The position numbers and the translations under genes were made by a program. Shown here one piece after another: positions 16,486-24,451 of a DNA stretch of 64,000 nt. The DNA is from Actinacidiphila paucisporea (GTDB lineage Bacteria > Actinomycetota > Actinomycetes > Streptomycetales > Streptomycetaceae): assembly GCF_900142575.1 (NCBI RefSeq), contig NZ_FRBI01000031.1, positions 1-64,000 on the forward strand. The letters run 5' to 3'. Within the stretch, counting starts at the first letter, position 1; every line of letters starts with the position of its first letter. The notes under the pieces were generated by a model. That model ran no database searches and had not been told where the DNA came from. It saw only the letters and a program-made list of their open reading frames with translations.

Positions 16486-16917
16486 ATGTACCGCACCATG
16501 CTGCACAGCAAGATCCACCGGGCCACCGTGACCCAGGCCGACCTGCACTACGTCGGCTCGCTGACCCTCGATCGCGATCTGATGGACGCCGCGGATCTGC
16601 TGCCGGGCGAGAAGGTCGACATCGTCGACATCGACAACGGCAACCGGCTGAGTACCTACGTCATCGAGGGCGAGCGTGGCAGCGGCGTCGTCGGTATCAA
16701 CGGTGCCGCGGCCAGGCTCATCTCGCCGGGAGACCTGGTGATCGTCATCGCCTACCAGAGCCTCCCCGAGGCCGAGGCCAGGGCCTTACAACCGACCATC
16801 GTCTTCGTCGACCAGCACAACAGGACCCTGGACATCGGCGCCGACCCGGCCCACGTGCCCACCAACCGGGCCACCGGGCTGGTGCGCGGGGACACGCTCA
16901 CCCGGGGAGCGGTGTGA
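16486..16917 (+). CDS. panD: Aspartate 1-decarboxylase (pyruvoyl enzyme)
   Basis: 143-aa homologue of PanD, which converts L-aspartate to beta-alanine. All key residues align by position with the E. coli enzyme: K9, the self-cleavage pair G24-S25 (HYVGS), R54, Y58 (STYVI) and the NGAAA turn. The enzyme should therefore process to a pyruvoyl form and be active. A tail of about 15 residues beyond the usual length is present. The start at 16486 is chosen because GAGGAAG just upstream is the ribosome site; an in-frame ATG at 16471 would overlap that site. It sits inside the cluster, 32 bp after the oxygenase and overlapping the next gene by 1 nt (TGATG). So it is probably a pathway enzyme, though a duplicated target for self-protection is possible. 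Confidence 0.93.
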   Translation: MYRTMLHSKIHRATVTQADLHYVGSLTLDRDLMDAADLLPGEKVDIVDIDNGNRLSTYVIEGERGSGVVGINGAAARLISPGDLVIVIAYQSLPEAEARALQPTIVFVDQHNRTLDIGADPAHVPTNRATGLVRGDTLTRGAV

Positions 16918-18287
16918 TGACGTCCGTCCGAACCGCCCCGGCCACCGTCCTGGAGCCGGCAGCCCCCGGCGCCGTCTGCCGTGCCCTGGTGCACTACTAC
17001 GACGACCTCTCCCGCGTCCTGGCGGACACCGGGCAGCGTGCCCGGACGACCGGATTCGCCCCCGCATGGCAGCTGCCGGCCCTGACGCCGGCCCTGGAAC
17101 GGTTCTTCGAACCCGGCGGCATCAGCACCCGGGACCTGGGCAGCCACCACGGCACCCCGCTGCGGTTCCTGAACCTGATGCACAATCCCAGGACGCGCAC
17201 CACCAAGACGCTGGCCTCACTGATGATCGTGGCCCGCGCAGTGGCCCACATCCGGCGCACCGGCGAGTCCGTCATGATCATCACACCGTCGAGTGCGAAC
17301 AAGGCCACCGCGCTGCGCGACGCCGTCCTGCGGGCTCACGAGACCGGTCTGGTCGACACCGAGCAGCTGCGGATCGCCTGCATCGTGCCAGCCACCTCCT
17401 GCCACAAGCTGTGGCGCTCACCCCTGACCGACGACGACGTCCTGCGTGCCCGCAACCCGCTCGCCGTCCTCGACGCCGCGCAACCGCTGCACGTCAAGGA
17501 ACTCGCCCGCTCCGTGGCCGATCGCGAGGCCGACACCCTCTGGGCCCGGCACGGCGTACGCCTGTGGCACACCATGGACCTGAACAACTACGCCGTCGCG
17601 GACACCGCGCGGGCCCTCTTCGAGCGGGACCACCTCCCGGCCGTGCCGCGTGTGCACGCCCACGCCGTCTCGAGCGCGTTCGGTCTGCTCGGCCACTTCT
17701 ACGGCCAGCAGCAGCACACGGGACGTGAATGGCCCGACACCGGGGCGCGCTACTTCCTGGTGCAGCACCTGGGCACACCCGACATGGTCTCCAGCTATTA
17801 CCACGGCACGTTCGACTACCGCCCGCGGTGGACGTACCGCGACGGTCTGCACGTGCAGGACTCCGACCCCCGCTTCCCCCAGCGGACCTTCGCCCCCCAC
17901 GAGCAGCTGGACGCCACCTTCTACACCCATGCCCCCGCGACCTCGGAACGCATGAACGAGATCATCCGCCGACAGGGAGGCGGGGGGATCGTCGTCTCTC
18001 TCGCCGAGTGCGTGGACCGCTACCCGCTCGTCCGCGACCTGCTGCGACCAGCCGGCGTCGAACTGCCCTCCGACCCGCGGCAGCTGCGCGAATGGTCCCT
18101 TGTCATGGCGATGACCGGCGTCCTCAACGCCCTGGACCGCGGCCTGCTCGACGAGACGGAGGTCCTGGTGCACGGGTCCGGTTCCTACGACGCGGGCGAT
18201 TACCAGGCTCCGCAGGCACACCAGTTGCGCCCGGTCACCGGTTACGAGGATCTGCGGGACCTCGTGCACGCAGCCGCAGCCGGTTGA
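16917..18287 (+). CDS. DUF6002-like protein, possible fold-type II PLP enzyme
   Basis: 456-aa protein that I place tentatively with the DUF6002 family from general appearance. Function is not established. Two stretches hint at a tryptophan-synthase-beta-like PLP fold: TRTTKTLAS, where K97 could be the cofactor lysine, and ITPSSANKATAL (about 122-133), similar to the phosphate-binding SSGN loop. Later features are LVQHLGTPDMVSSYYHG and a Gly-rich GGGGIVVSLAECVD. It starts 1 nt inside panD and ends 12 bp before the transferase gene, so it is firmly part of the operon. If it is a PLP enzyme it may make a non-standard amino acid or do beta-substitution. That is inference. Confidence 0.6.
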   Translation: MTSVRTAPATVLEPAAPGAVCRALVHYYDDLSRVLADTGQRARTTGFAPAWQLPALTPALERFFEPGGISTRDLGSHHGTPLRFLNLMHNPRTRTTKTLASLMIVARAVAHIRRTGESVMIITPSSANKATALRDAVLRAHETGLVDTEQLRIACIVPATSCHKLWRSPLTDDDVLRARNPLAVLDAAQPLHVKELARSVADREADTLWARHGVRLWHTMDLNNYAVADTARALFERDHLPAVPRVHAHAVSSAFGLLGHFYGQQQHTGREWPDTGARYFLVQHLGTPDMVSSYYHGTFDYRPRWTYRDGLHVQDSDPRFPQRTFAPHEQLDATFYTHAPATSERMNEIIRRQGGGGIVVSLAECVDRYPLVRDLLRPAGVELPSDPRQLREWSLVMAMTGVLNALDRGLLDETEVLVHGSGSYDAGDYQAPQAHQLRPVTGYEDLRDLVHAAAAG

Positions 18288-18299
18288 GGACGAGACCCC

Positions 18300-19550
18300 A
18301 TGACGACACATGACCACATCCCGTCCACCGCGGCGGCCCCGCCCCTCTCCGCTCCGACGGAAGGGGCGGGCGGGCGCCGCCCGCCACGGTCCGGTGTTCT
18401 CACCCCGGTCAAGGCGCGTTTCTCCTACTGGTGGAACAACACCCCGGCCCCCGGCTGGCGTGCCGTCCGCAGCAAGGCCGACGGCCTCTCGCGGACCGTG
18501 CCGGCCGTCTCCTCCCTCGCCGACCAGGGCGGTGTGAGCATCGGCTACGCCGGTCTGCCGGTGGGCCGTACGAACATCCTCCAGCTCCTCGAAGACCAGC
18601 GCTCCCGGCTCGGATGGGCGACCGTCCAGCACACCGACACCGCCGTCCGCTGGAGCGACCTGGCCGCGGGCCGGTGGCCCGACACCGATCTCGTCGTGGT
18701 CGGAGCCGAGCAGCGCACGTTGAGCCGGCTGCCCGAACACGGCAGCCTGACCGCGCCCTTCCGCCTCCACCTCGTGGTGGACGTCCCGCCGTCCCAGCCG
18801 GAGATGGCACGGCTGATCTCCAAACGGGAACGCGAGCAGTTCCGCCGCGACCAGCGGGAGCACCAGTGGGCGCTGGAGGAGGACTCCTCGCCCGGGGCAC
18901 TCACCTTCTTCTACCACCGCATGCACGGTCCCACCATGCGCAACCGGCACGGAGACCACAGCCGTACCGAGCGGCTCGACGTGGCCCGTTACGCGGTGCT
19001 GCGGCACGGCACCCTGTTCTTCGTCAGCCAGGCCGGCACCCGCGTGGCCGGGGTCCTGTGCCACTGGTCCAAGGACCGGCGCACCCTGACCACCCGGCTG
19101 CTGGGCGTACTCGACGGCCGCGACGAGCACTACCGGTCCGGCGCCTTCAAGGCGCTCTACCACCTCCTGCTGCGCTGGGCCTGCGAGCAGCAGGTCGCGC
19201 GCGTGGACCTGTTCGGCACCGAGGCGTACGTCAGCAAGGGCATCTTCCAGTGGAAGCGCAAGCTGGGTGCCCACCCCGAGTGGCCTCCCAACCACTTCGC
19301 CACCAAACGCGTCAGGATCTATCCGCGCCGGGACACCCCCGCCGTCCGCGACTTCCTGGTGGCCAATCCGCTGCTCCGGACGGACGACCTGGGCAGGCTG
19401 ACGCCGGTCTACTACACCGACGACCACCGCCCGCCCCGCCTCGATCTCAGCGCCCGGTGCCCGGGACTGGCCGAGCCCGACATCATCCATCTCGACACTG
19501 TGCTGGAGCACCTGAGCGTGCGCGGATTACCCTCAGGGGCGCGGCTGTGA
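18300..19550 (+). CDS. FemAB/GNAT-like N-acyltransferase, possible tRNA-dependent amide ligase
   Basis: 416-aa protein whose C-terminal two thirds look like the tandem GNAT fold of FemAB-like proteins: an SKREREQFRRD helix (about 178), an AGVLCHW strand, an AFKALYHLLLRWA helix and the DLFGTEAYVSKGIFQWKRKLG signature region near 300-330, comparable with the GLFKWKRKWG-type motif of that family. Relatives in some peptide-antibiotic clusters transfer an amino acid from aminoacyl-tRNA, and others are cell-wall cross-bridge enzymes. The N-terminal 60 residues are Pro/Gly/Arg-rich. The ATG at 18300 has a GAGGACGAG ribosome site. The stop overlaps the GTG start of the oxidoreductase gene. In a cluster without NRPS it is a candidate bond-forming enzyme; simple acetylation of the product is the alternative. 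Confidence 0.6.
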   Translation: MTTHDHIPSTAAAPPLSAPTEGAGGRRPPRSGVLTPVKARFSYWWNNTPAPGWRAVRSKADGLSRTVPAVSSLADQGGVSIGYAGLPVGRTNILQLLEDQRSRLGWATVQHTDTAVRWSDLAAGRWPDTDLVVVGAEQRTLSRLPEHGSLTAPFRLHLVVDVPPSQPEMARLISKREREQFRRDQREHQWALEEDSSPGALTFFYHRMHGPTMRNRHGDHSRTERLDVARYAVLRHGTLFFVSQAGTRVAGVLCHWSKDRRTLTTRLLGVLDGRDEHYRSGAFKALYHLLLRWACEQQVARVDLFGTEAYVSKGIFQWKRKLGAHPEWPPNHFATKRVRIYPRRDTPAVRDFLVANPLLRTDDLGRLTPVYYTDDHRPPRLDLSARCPGLAEPDIIHLDTVLEHLSVRGLPSGARL

Positions 19551-20653
19551 ACCGTCCCCGCCATGTCGTTGTCCTCGGCACCGGTGCCTTCGCCGGTGCT
19601 CTGGTGAGAGCCTTCGCCCAGCGCGCGAGCGGGCCGACCGTCGTGCACCTCGTCAGCCGCGACCGCGACCGCGCCCAGCACCTCGCCGGCCTCGCCAACG
19701 CCCACGCCGTCCTCGCGGACCGATCCGTCCGCTTCTGCCCGCACCGCCTGGACCTGCGGCAGGGCGCCGATCTGCGCCCCCTGCTCGGCCGCCACCAACC
19801 GCGCGTGCTGGCGGTCTGCTCCTCGGACTACTCACCCGCCGACACCCGCGGGCTGCCGTCCGCGTGGACCCACCTCATCCACACCACGGGCCTGGGCGTC
19901 ACGCTGCCCTTGCAAGCGGCAACCGCACTGCGCGCCGCCGCCGCCTCCGCGGAAGCCAGCCCCCGCACCGCGGTGGTCAACGCGTGCTTCCCCGACGCCG
20001 TCAACCCCATGCTGCACGGTGCCGGGCTACCCGTCCTGTGCGGACTGGGCAACGTCTCCACGCTCGTCAGCCTCATCCGCAGCGAGCTGCGACTGGGCGA
20101 CGAGTCACGCCTGAAGGTCCTCGCCCACCACGCCCACCTGCACACCCCGCCCACGCCTGACCAGGAGGTCCGGGCCTGGCTCGACGAGCAGCCCCTGACC
20201 GCCGTTCACGACATACTCCAGCGCGGCCGCAGCCGGCCCCGCGCGGATCTCAACGAGATCGGCGCAGCCGCCGGCGCGGCCGTGCTGGAGGCCCTCACCC
20301 ACCCGCGCGACCACTACGCAGGACACGTCGCCGCGCCGCAGGGCAGACCGGGCGGCTACCCCGTCGTCATCACCGGAGGCAGCGTCGCGCTGCGGCTGCC
20401 ACCCGGCATGTCGGAACGGGAGTCCGTCGCCTGCAACGCGCAGTGGTCCGCCCTCGACGGCATCAGTGTCGACCAGCAGGGCAAGGCCCGTTTCACCCCC
20501 GCCACGCTGAACGTGCTGCGCGAGTACTGGCCCGACGCCCCGACGACCTTCGGGCCGCAGGACGTCGAGGAACTGCGCGCCCGGCAACTCGCCCTGCGCA
20601 GGCGGTTGCTCCAGCTCCCGTCACCGACCTCCCCAGCCCAGGAGGGCACATGA
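19547..20653 (+). CDS. NAD(P)-binding Rossmann-fold oxidoreductase, unassigned
   Basis: 368-aa protein beginning VVVLGTGAFAGALV, a clear dinucleotide-binding GxGxxG loop (about residues 8-17), followed by an Arg-containing strand end (LVSRDRDRA) that favours NADPH. The middle carries NACFPDAVNPML and GLGNVSTLV, and the C-terminal part is helical. The build is like opine/saccharopine or 6-phosphogluconate-type dehydrogenases, but I do not recognise a specific family. The GTG start overlaps the previous stop by 4 nt and the stop overlaps the aminotransferase ATG. A role in reducing an imine or semialdehyde made by the neighbouring aminotransferase is plausible but unproven. Confidence 0.65.
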   Translation: MNRPRHVVVLGTGAFAGALVRAFAQRASGPTVVHLVSRDRDRAQHLAGLANAHAVLADRSVRFCPHRLDLRQGADLRPLLGRHQPRVLAVCSSDYSPADTRGLPSAWTHLIHTTGLGVTLPLQAATALRAAAASAEASPRTAVVNACFPDAVNPMLHGAGLPVLCGLGNVSTLVSLIRSELRLGDESRLKVLAHHAHLHTPPTPDQEVRAWLDEQPLTAVHDILQRGRSRPRADLNEIGAAAGAAVLEALTHPRDHYAGHVAAPQGRPGGYPVVITGGSVALRLPPGMSERESVACNAQWSALDGISVDQQGKARFTPATLNVLREYWPDAPTTFGPQDVEELRARQLALRRRLLQLPSPTSPAQEGT

Positions 20654-21936
20654 CCTCGCAGAACCTCCACGAGCGCCACCGGCGCGTCCTGCCCCGCTGG
20701 GTCACCACCTACTACGAGCAGCCGCTGCAGCCCGTGTCCGCGACCGGGCGCACCGTCACCGACAGCGAGGGCCACCATTACCTCGACTTCTTCGCCGGCA
20801 TCCTGACCAATTCCCTCGGCTACGGCATCGAGGAATTCCGCCGCGCCCTGGACCGCCAGCTGGACACCGGCATCGCCCACACCTCCACCCTCTACCTCAT
20901 CGACGCCCAGGTGCGCCTGGCCGAACGCCTCGCCGAGCAGTCCGGCATCCCCGACGCGGCCGTCTTCTTCGCCAACTCCGGTACGGAGGCCAACGACACC
21001 GCACTGCTGGCCGCCACCTGCCGCACCGGCAGCAACCACGTCATCGCCCTCACCGACAGCTACCACGGCCGGTCGCTCACCAGCACCGCGGTGTCCGGGC
21101 TGCCGGGCTGGCGACCGAGCCCGTACTCGCCCTTCCACGTCACCTTCGCGTCCAACGGCAGGACCTCCGCGGACGGCGCCGAGCAGCCGCCCGAGGACCC
21201 GGTGGCCGACCTGGAGGCACGACTCGCCGACCAGGCACCGCCCGCCGCGCTCATCGTGGAACCCGTCCAGGGCCTCGGCGGCTTCCACACCCCGCCCACC
21301 GCCCTGCTCCAGCAGTACGCGCGCATCGCCGCACAGCGGGGAGCGGTCCTCGTCTGCGACGAGGTGCAGACCGCCTGGGGGCGTACCGGCCGCGCCTGGT
21401 GGGGCCACCAACTCCACCGGCTCGAACCCGACGTGATCACCTTCGCCAAGGGAATAGCCAACGGGCTGCCGCTGGGCGGGGTGATAGGCCGCCGGGACAT
21501 CCTGGACAGCATCCCGGGCAAGTCCATCTCCACCTTCGGCGGCAGTCCTCTGGCCTGCACCGCCGCACTGGCGACCCTCGACCACATCCTCGACCACGAC
21601 CTGCAGCGCAACGCGGAGAAAGCCGGACAGGGCCTCCTGACGGAGCTGCGCCGGCTCGACGCGGCCCATCCGCATCTGGCGGACCCCCGCGGTCAGGGAC
21701 TGATGCTGGCCGTCGATGTCATCGATCCGCACGCCGGCCGGCCCGCGCCGGAGGCCGCCCGCGCCCACGTCGAGGCGTGCCGCGCCCATGGCCTCCTCAT
21801 CGGCCTCGGCGGACGCCACGGCAACACCCTGCGGATCTCCCCGCCGCTGACCGTCACCGAGGAGGAGATCACGCAGGCCACCCGGATCCTCGACACGGCC
21901 GCGCGGCACAGCGCCCCCACCTCTGCTCCCGCCTGA
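20650..21936 (+). CDS. Class III aminotransferase (PLP-dependent)
   Basis: 428-aa fold-type I enzyme of the omega-amino acid/4-aminobutyrate aminotransferase group. Visible landmarks: NSGTEAND (about 109-116) for phosphate binding, SYHGRS (about 137-142), D237 in CDEVQ and the cofactor lysine K267 in TFAKGIANG. Class III enzymes often act on terminal amines such as beta-alanine, 4-aminobutyrate or ornithine, so it could interconvert PanD-derived beta-alanine with malonic semialdehyde, or install a terminal amine. The ATG overlaps the previous stop. It lies 40 bp before the asparagine-synthetase-like gene. Confidence 0.9.
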   Translation: MTSQNLHERHRRVLPRWVTTYYEQPLQPVSATGRTVTDSEGHHYLDFFAGILTNSLGYGIEEFRRALDRQLDTGIAHTSTLYLIDAQVRLAERLAEQSGIPDAAVFFANSGTEANDTALLAATCRTGSNHVIALTDSYHGRSLTSTAVSGLPGWRPSPYSPFHVTFASNGRTSADGAEQPPEDPVADLEARLADQAPPAALIVEPVQGLGGFHTPPTALLQQYARIAAQRGAVLVCDEVQTAWGRTGRAWWGHQLHRLEPDVITFAKGIANGLPLGGVIGRRDILDSIPGKSISTFGGSPLACTAALATLDHILDHDLQRNAEKAGQGLLTELRRLDAAHPHLADPRGQGLMLAVDVIDPHAGRPAPEAARAHVEACRAHGLLIGLGGRHGNTLRISPPLTVTEEEITQATRILDTAARHSAPTSAPA

Positions 21937-21976
21937 CATCGGCGGCCTCACTCCAGCAGTCCCGGAAAGGACACCC

Positions 21977-23806
21977 ATGTGCGGCATCGTCGGATGGACC
22001 GACTTCACCCGTGATCTGAGCCATGAGCACACGACCCTCGACCGCATGACCGGCACCATGGCCCTACGGGGGCCCGACGCAGCAGGCAGCTGGCTCGGAC
22101 CCCACACCGTGCTCGGCCACCGCCGCCTGTCCGTCATCGACCTGGAGGGCGGCACGCAGCCCGCCGTCGAGGTGACCGAGCCCCACCAGGAGCCCGTCGT
22201 CCTCGTCTACAGCGGCGAGGTCTACAACTTCCGCGAGCTGCGCGCGACGCTCAAGTCCTGCGGGCACCGCTTCACCACCCGCTCCGACACCGAGGTGGTC
22301 CTGCGCTCCTACCTCGAATGGGGCGCCGCCTGCGTCGACCACTTCAACGGCATGTTCGCCTTCGCCGTCTGGGACGCCAGGCGCGAGGAACTCCTCCTGG
22401 CCCGCGATCGCATCGGCGTCAAGCCCCTCTACTACTTCGCCTACTCCGGCGGGATCCTCTTCGCCTCCGAGCCCAAGGGGATCATGGCGAACCCCCTCTT
22501 CCACCCGGTCGTGGACGAGGAGAGCCTGCCCGTCCTGTTCAACGCCCGGCTGGCCCTCCCCGGTGAGACCCCGCTGCGCGGACTGCGCGAGGTCCGCCCG
22601 GGCCACGTCCTGCGCTTCTCCCGCAGCGGCGGCCACGAGTACTCCTACTGGCGGCTGGTCAGCCGAGAACACCACGACGACCTGGACACCACCGTGTCGA
22701 CCGTCAGGGAACTCTTCGAGGACATCATCGACCACCAGCTCGTCGCCGACGTACCACGCTCCGCGATGATGTCCGGAGGGCTGGACTCCACCATCATGGC
22801 CGCCCTCGCCAACCGCCGTCTGAAAGCGGCCGGCGAAGGCCCGCTGCATACCTTCGCCGTCGAATTCGCCGGTGACGAGGAGGACTTCAAACCGACCGAG
22901 CTACGGCCCGAACGGGACGCCCCTTACGCACGGCTCGCCGCCCGCCACCTGGGCACCGTGCACCACAACATCATGCTGCAGACCGCCGATGTCCTCGCCG
23001 CCGTGCCGTCCGCCCGCCGCGCCCGCGACCTGCCGTCCCTGGGGCAGTTCGACAGCTCGATGTACCTGCTGTTCCAGGCGATCCGGGACCAGTCCACGGT
23101 GGCGCTGTCGGGAGAGGCAGCGGACGAGGTCTTCGGAGGCTATCCCTGGTACCACGACGAGCGGCTCGTGTGGCGCGACCGCTTCCCGTGGATCGGGGAC
23201 GCCCCACGCCTGGCCGACGCCTTCGCACCCGACCTGCACCGGCGCGTCCGCCCGGCCGAGGCGGAGAACGACCGCTATCTCACCCTCAAGGGGGAAGTCT
23301 CCCGGCTGCCCGGCGAAGAGGGACTCAACGCCCGTATGCGGGAAGTCATGTACTACAACCTGAAAGGCCCCCTGGCCTATCTCCTCGATCGCAAGGACCG
23401 CATGAGCATGGCCGTGGGCCTGGAGGTACGTGTCCCGTACTGCGACCACCGGCTGGTCGAATACGTGTGGAACGTGCCGTGGGACATGAAGAACGCCGAC
23501 GGCCGCTGGAAGAGCCTGCTGCGTCTCGCCTTCGCCGACATCCTCCCCCAGGAGACCCTGGACCGGCCCAAGAGCGGCTACCCCGGCACCCACGACCCCG
23601 CCTACAACGCGGAGGTCATGCGCTCCATCGACAAGATCCTCAGCGACCCCCTTTCCCCCCTGCACGGCGTGTTCGACTCCCAGCGCGTGGAGGCCCTCAC
23701 CCAGTCCGGCTCGAAGACGATGACCTGGCTCAACTCCAGCCACCTCGTGCTTCCCATCCTCGAGGTCGACGCCTGGATGCGGGCCTACGGCGTCTCGCTC
23801 GCCTGA
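21977..23806 (+). CDS. asnB: Glutamine-dependent asparagine synthetase-type amidotransferase
   Basis: 609-aa AsnB-type enzyme. The N-terminal glutaminase domain has the catalytic Cys2 (MCGIVGW), with RGPDAAG and an NFRELR stretch. The synthetase domain has the pyrophosphate loop MMSGGLDST (about 256-264) and a GEAADEVFGGY motif. Cys2 is intact, so it should use glutamine and form an amide. Beta-lactam synthetases, which share the fold but lost this Cys, are therefore less likely. In clusters such enzymes amidate a carboxylate of the product or intermediate. An AAAGGA ribosome site precedes the ATG. Last gene of the plus-strand operon; its stop is a few bases from a truncated DUF3494 fragment, marking the cluster's right edge. 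A housekeeping asparagine synthetase is a possible but less likely reading. Confidence 0.9.
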   Translation: MCGIVGWTDFTRDLSHEHTTLDRMTGTMALRGPDAAGSWLGPHTVLGHRRLSVIDLEGGTQPAVEVTEPHQEPVVLVYSGEVYNFRELRATLKSCGHRFTTRSDTEVVLRSYLEWGAACVDHFNGMFAFAVWDARREELLLARDRIGVKPLYYFAYSGGILFASEPKGIMANPLFHPVVDEESLPVLFNARLALPGETPLRGLREVRPGHVLRFSRSGGHEYSYWRLVSREHHDDLDTTVSTVRELFEDIIDHQLVADVPRSAMMSGGLDSTIMAALANRRLKAAGEGPLHTFAVEFAGDEEDFKPTELRPERDAPYARLAARHLGTVHHNIMLQTADVLAAVPSARRARDLPSLGQFDSSMYLLFQAIRDQSTVALSGEAADEVFGGYPWYHDERLVWRDRFPWIGDAPRLADAFAPDLHRRVRPAEAENDRYLTLKGEVSRLPGEEGLNARMREVMYYNLKGPLAYLLDRKDRMSMAVGLEVRVPYCDHRLVEYVWNVPWDMKNADGRWKSLLRLAFADILPQETLDRPKSGYPGTHDPAYNAEVMRSIDKILSDPLSPLHGVFDSQRVEALTQSGSKTMTWLNSSHLVLPILEVDAWMRAYGVSLA

Positions 23807-23811
23807 ACAGT

Positions 23812-24046
23812 CCCTGGAAGAGCCAGACCGCGTTGGGGTCGCCGGCCGCGTCCGGAGTGAGCGTCCCGGTCAGCCCGATGGAGGACGTGGCGTTGTAGAC
23901 GCCCGGAGGCAGGGTCTGGCCGCCCAGGTCGCCACTGATGCTCGCGTTCGGCGCCTGGCCGGCGGCGTTGTCGTAGGCCGTCGTCAGATCGCTCTGGGCC
24001 TGGAGGGCGACCGCCCTCAGGGTAGGAATCGGGGCGATGTGAGTCG
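23812..24046 (-). pseudogene. Truncated DUF3494 (ice-binding-like) gene fragment
   Basis: Minus-strand reading gives ALQAQSDLTTAYDNAAG, then GGQTLPPGVY, SSIGLTGTLT and DPNAVWLFQ. These are the hallmark segments of the DUF3494 ice-binding-like beta-solenoid domain. The match stops at WLFQ right beside the stop codon of the amidotransferase gene, and the upstream part lacks a signal peptide and start. About 75 of more than 200 expected residues remain. It is a relic cut by the event that placed the cluster here. Confidence 0.7.
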
Positions 24047-24064
24047 CCGGGCAAATGGGTGCAC

Positions 24065-24451
24065 CTATCGAAGCTTGTGCTCCGCAGGGAGCGCGCAGGC
24101 GGGTGTGCCGCCCGGCATCCGGTCGCGGTTGTCCGCGATCACGCGGTAGACGCCGCCCGCGATCCACCGGATGGGCGGCATACGCAGCAGGGCACCCGCG
24201 ACAGCCCACGCCCCGCCCCCGCTGAGCAGCAACTTCGCCACGGCCTCCGCGCCGCCGTACACGACACCTGGCGGCGTGATCCACAACACCTCGTGCTCGG
24301 CCCGCCGTCGATCCACCCCGAGGGACGCCAGATCCGCCCGCTGCCACGGAACGATCGCACAGCGAAGCCGCAGCCGTCGCTCGGCGAGCGCCACGCATCT
24401 GGAGCAAAAAGCGCAGTCCCCGTCATAGACGAGGACAGGTCGGATCGACAT
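24065..24451 (-). CDS. DCC-family (DUF393) thiol-disulfide oxidoreductase-like protein
   Basis: 128-aa protein starting with RPVLVYDGDCAFCSRCV, the YDGDCxFC signature of the DUF393/DCC family (thioredoxin-like fold with a CxxC pair). The rest fits the family: a second strand with VPWQRADLASLG, a GAEAVAKLLL helix and a C-terminal RVIADNRDRMPGG. Family members are poorly characterised and assumed to act on thiols or disulfides. The start at 24451 is preferred for the family fit; an in-frame ATG at 24511 would add a Cys-rich 20-residue extension. The ribosome site is weak. No operon partner is evident, since both neighbours are fragments. Confidence 0.8.
   Translation of the reverse strand: MSIRPVLVYDGDCAFCSRCVALAERRLRLRCAIVPWQRADLASLGVDRRRAEHEVLWITPPGVVYGGAEAVAKLLLSGGGAWAVAGALLRMPPIRWIAGGVYRVIADNRDRMPGGTPACALPAEHKLR

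Noticed and set aside
17418..19511. 697-aa minus-strand open frame inside the cluster
   Set aside because: Antisense to the DUF6002-like and FemAB-like genes, which have motifs and ribosome sites.
21977..23806. Beta-lactam synthetase reading of the asparagine-synthetase-like gene
   Set aside because: Catalytic Cys2 of the glutaminase domain is intact (MCGIVG), whereas beta-lactam synthetases have lost it; no carboxyethylarginine-type pathway genes are nearby.
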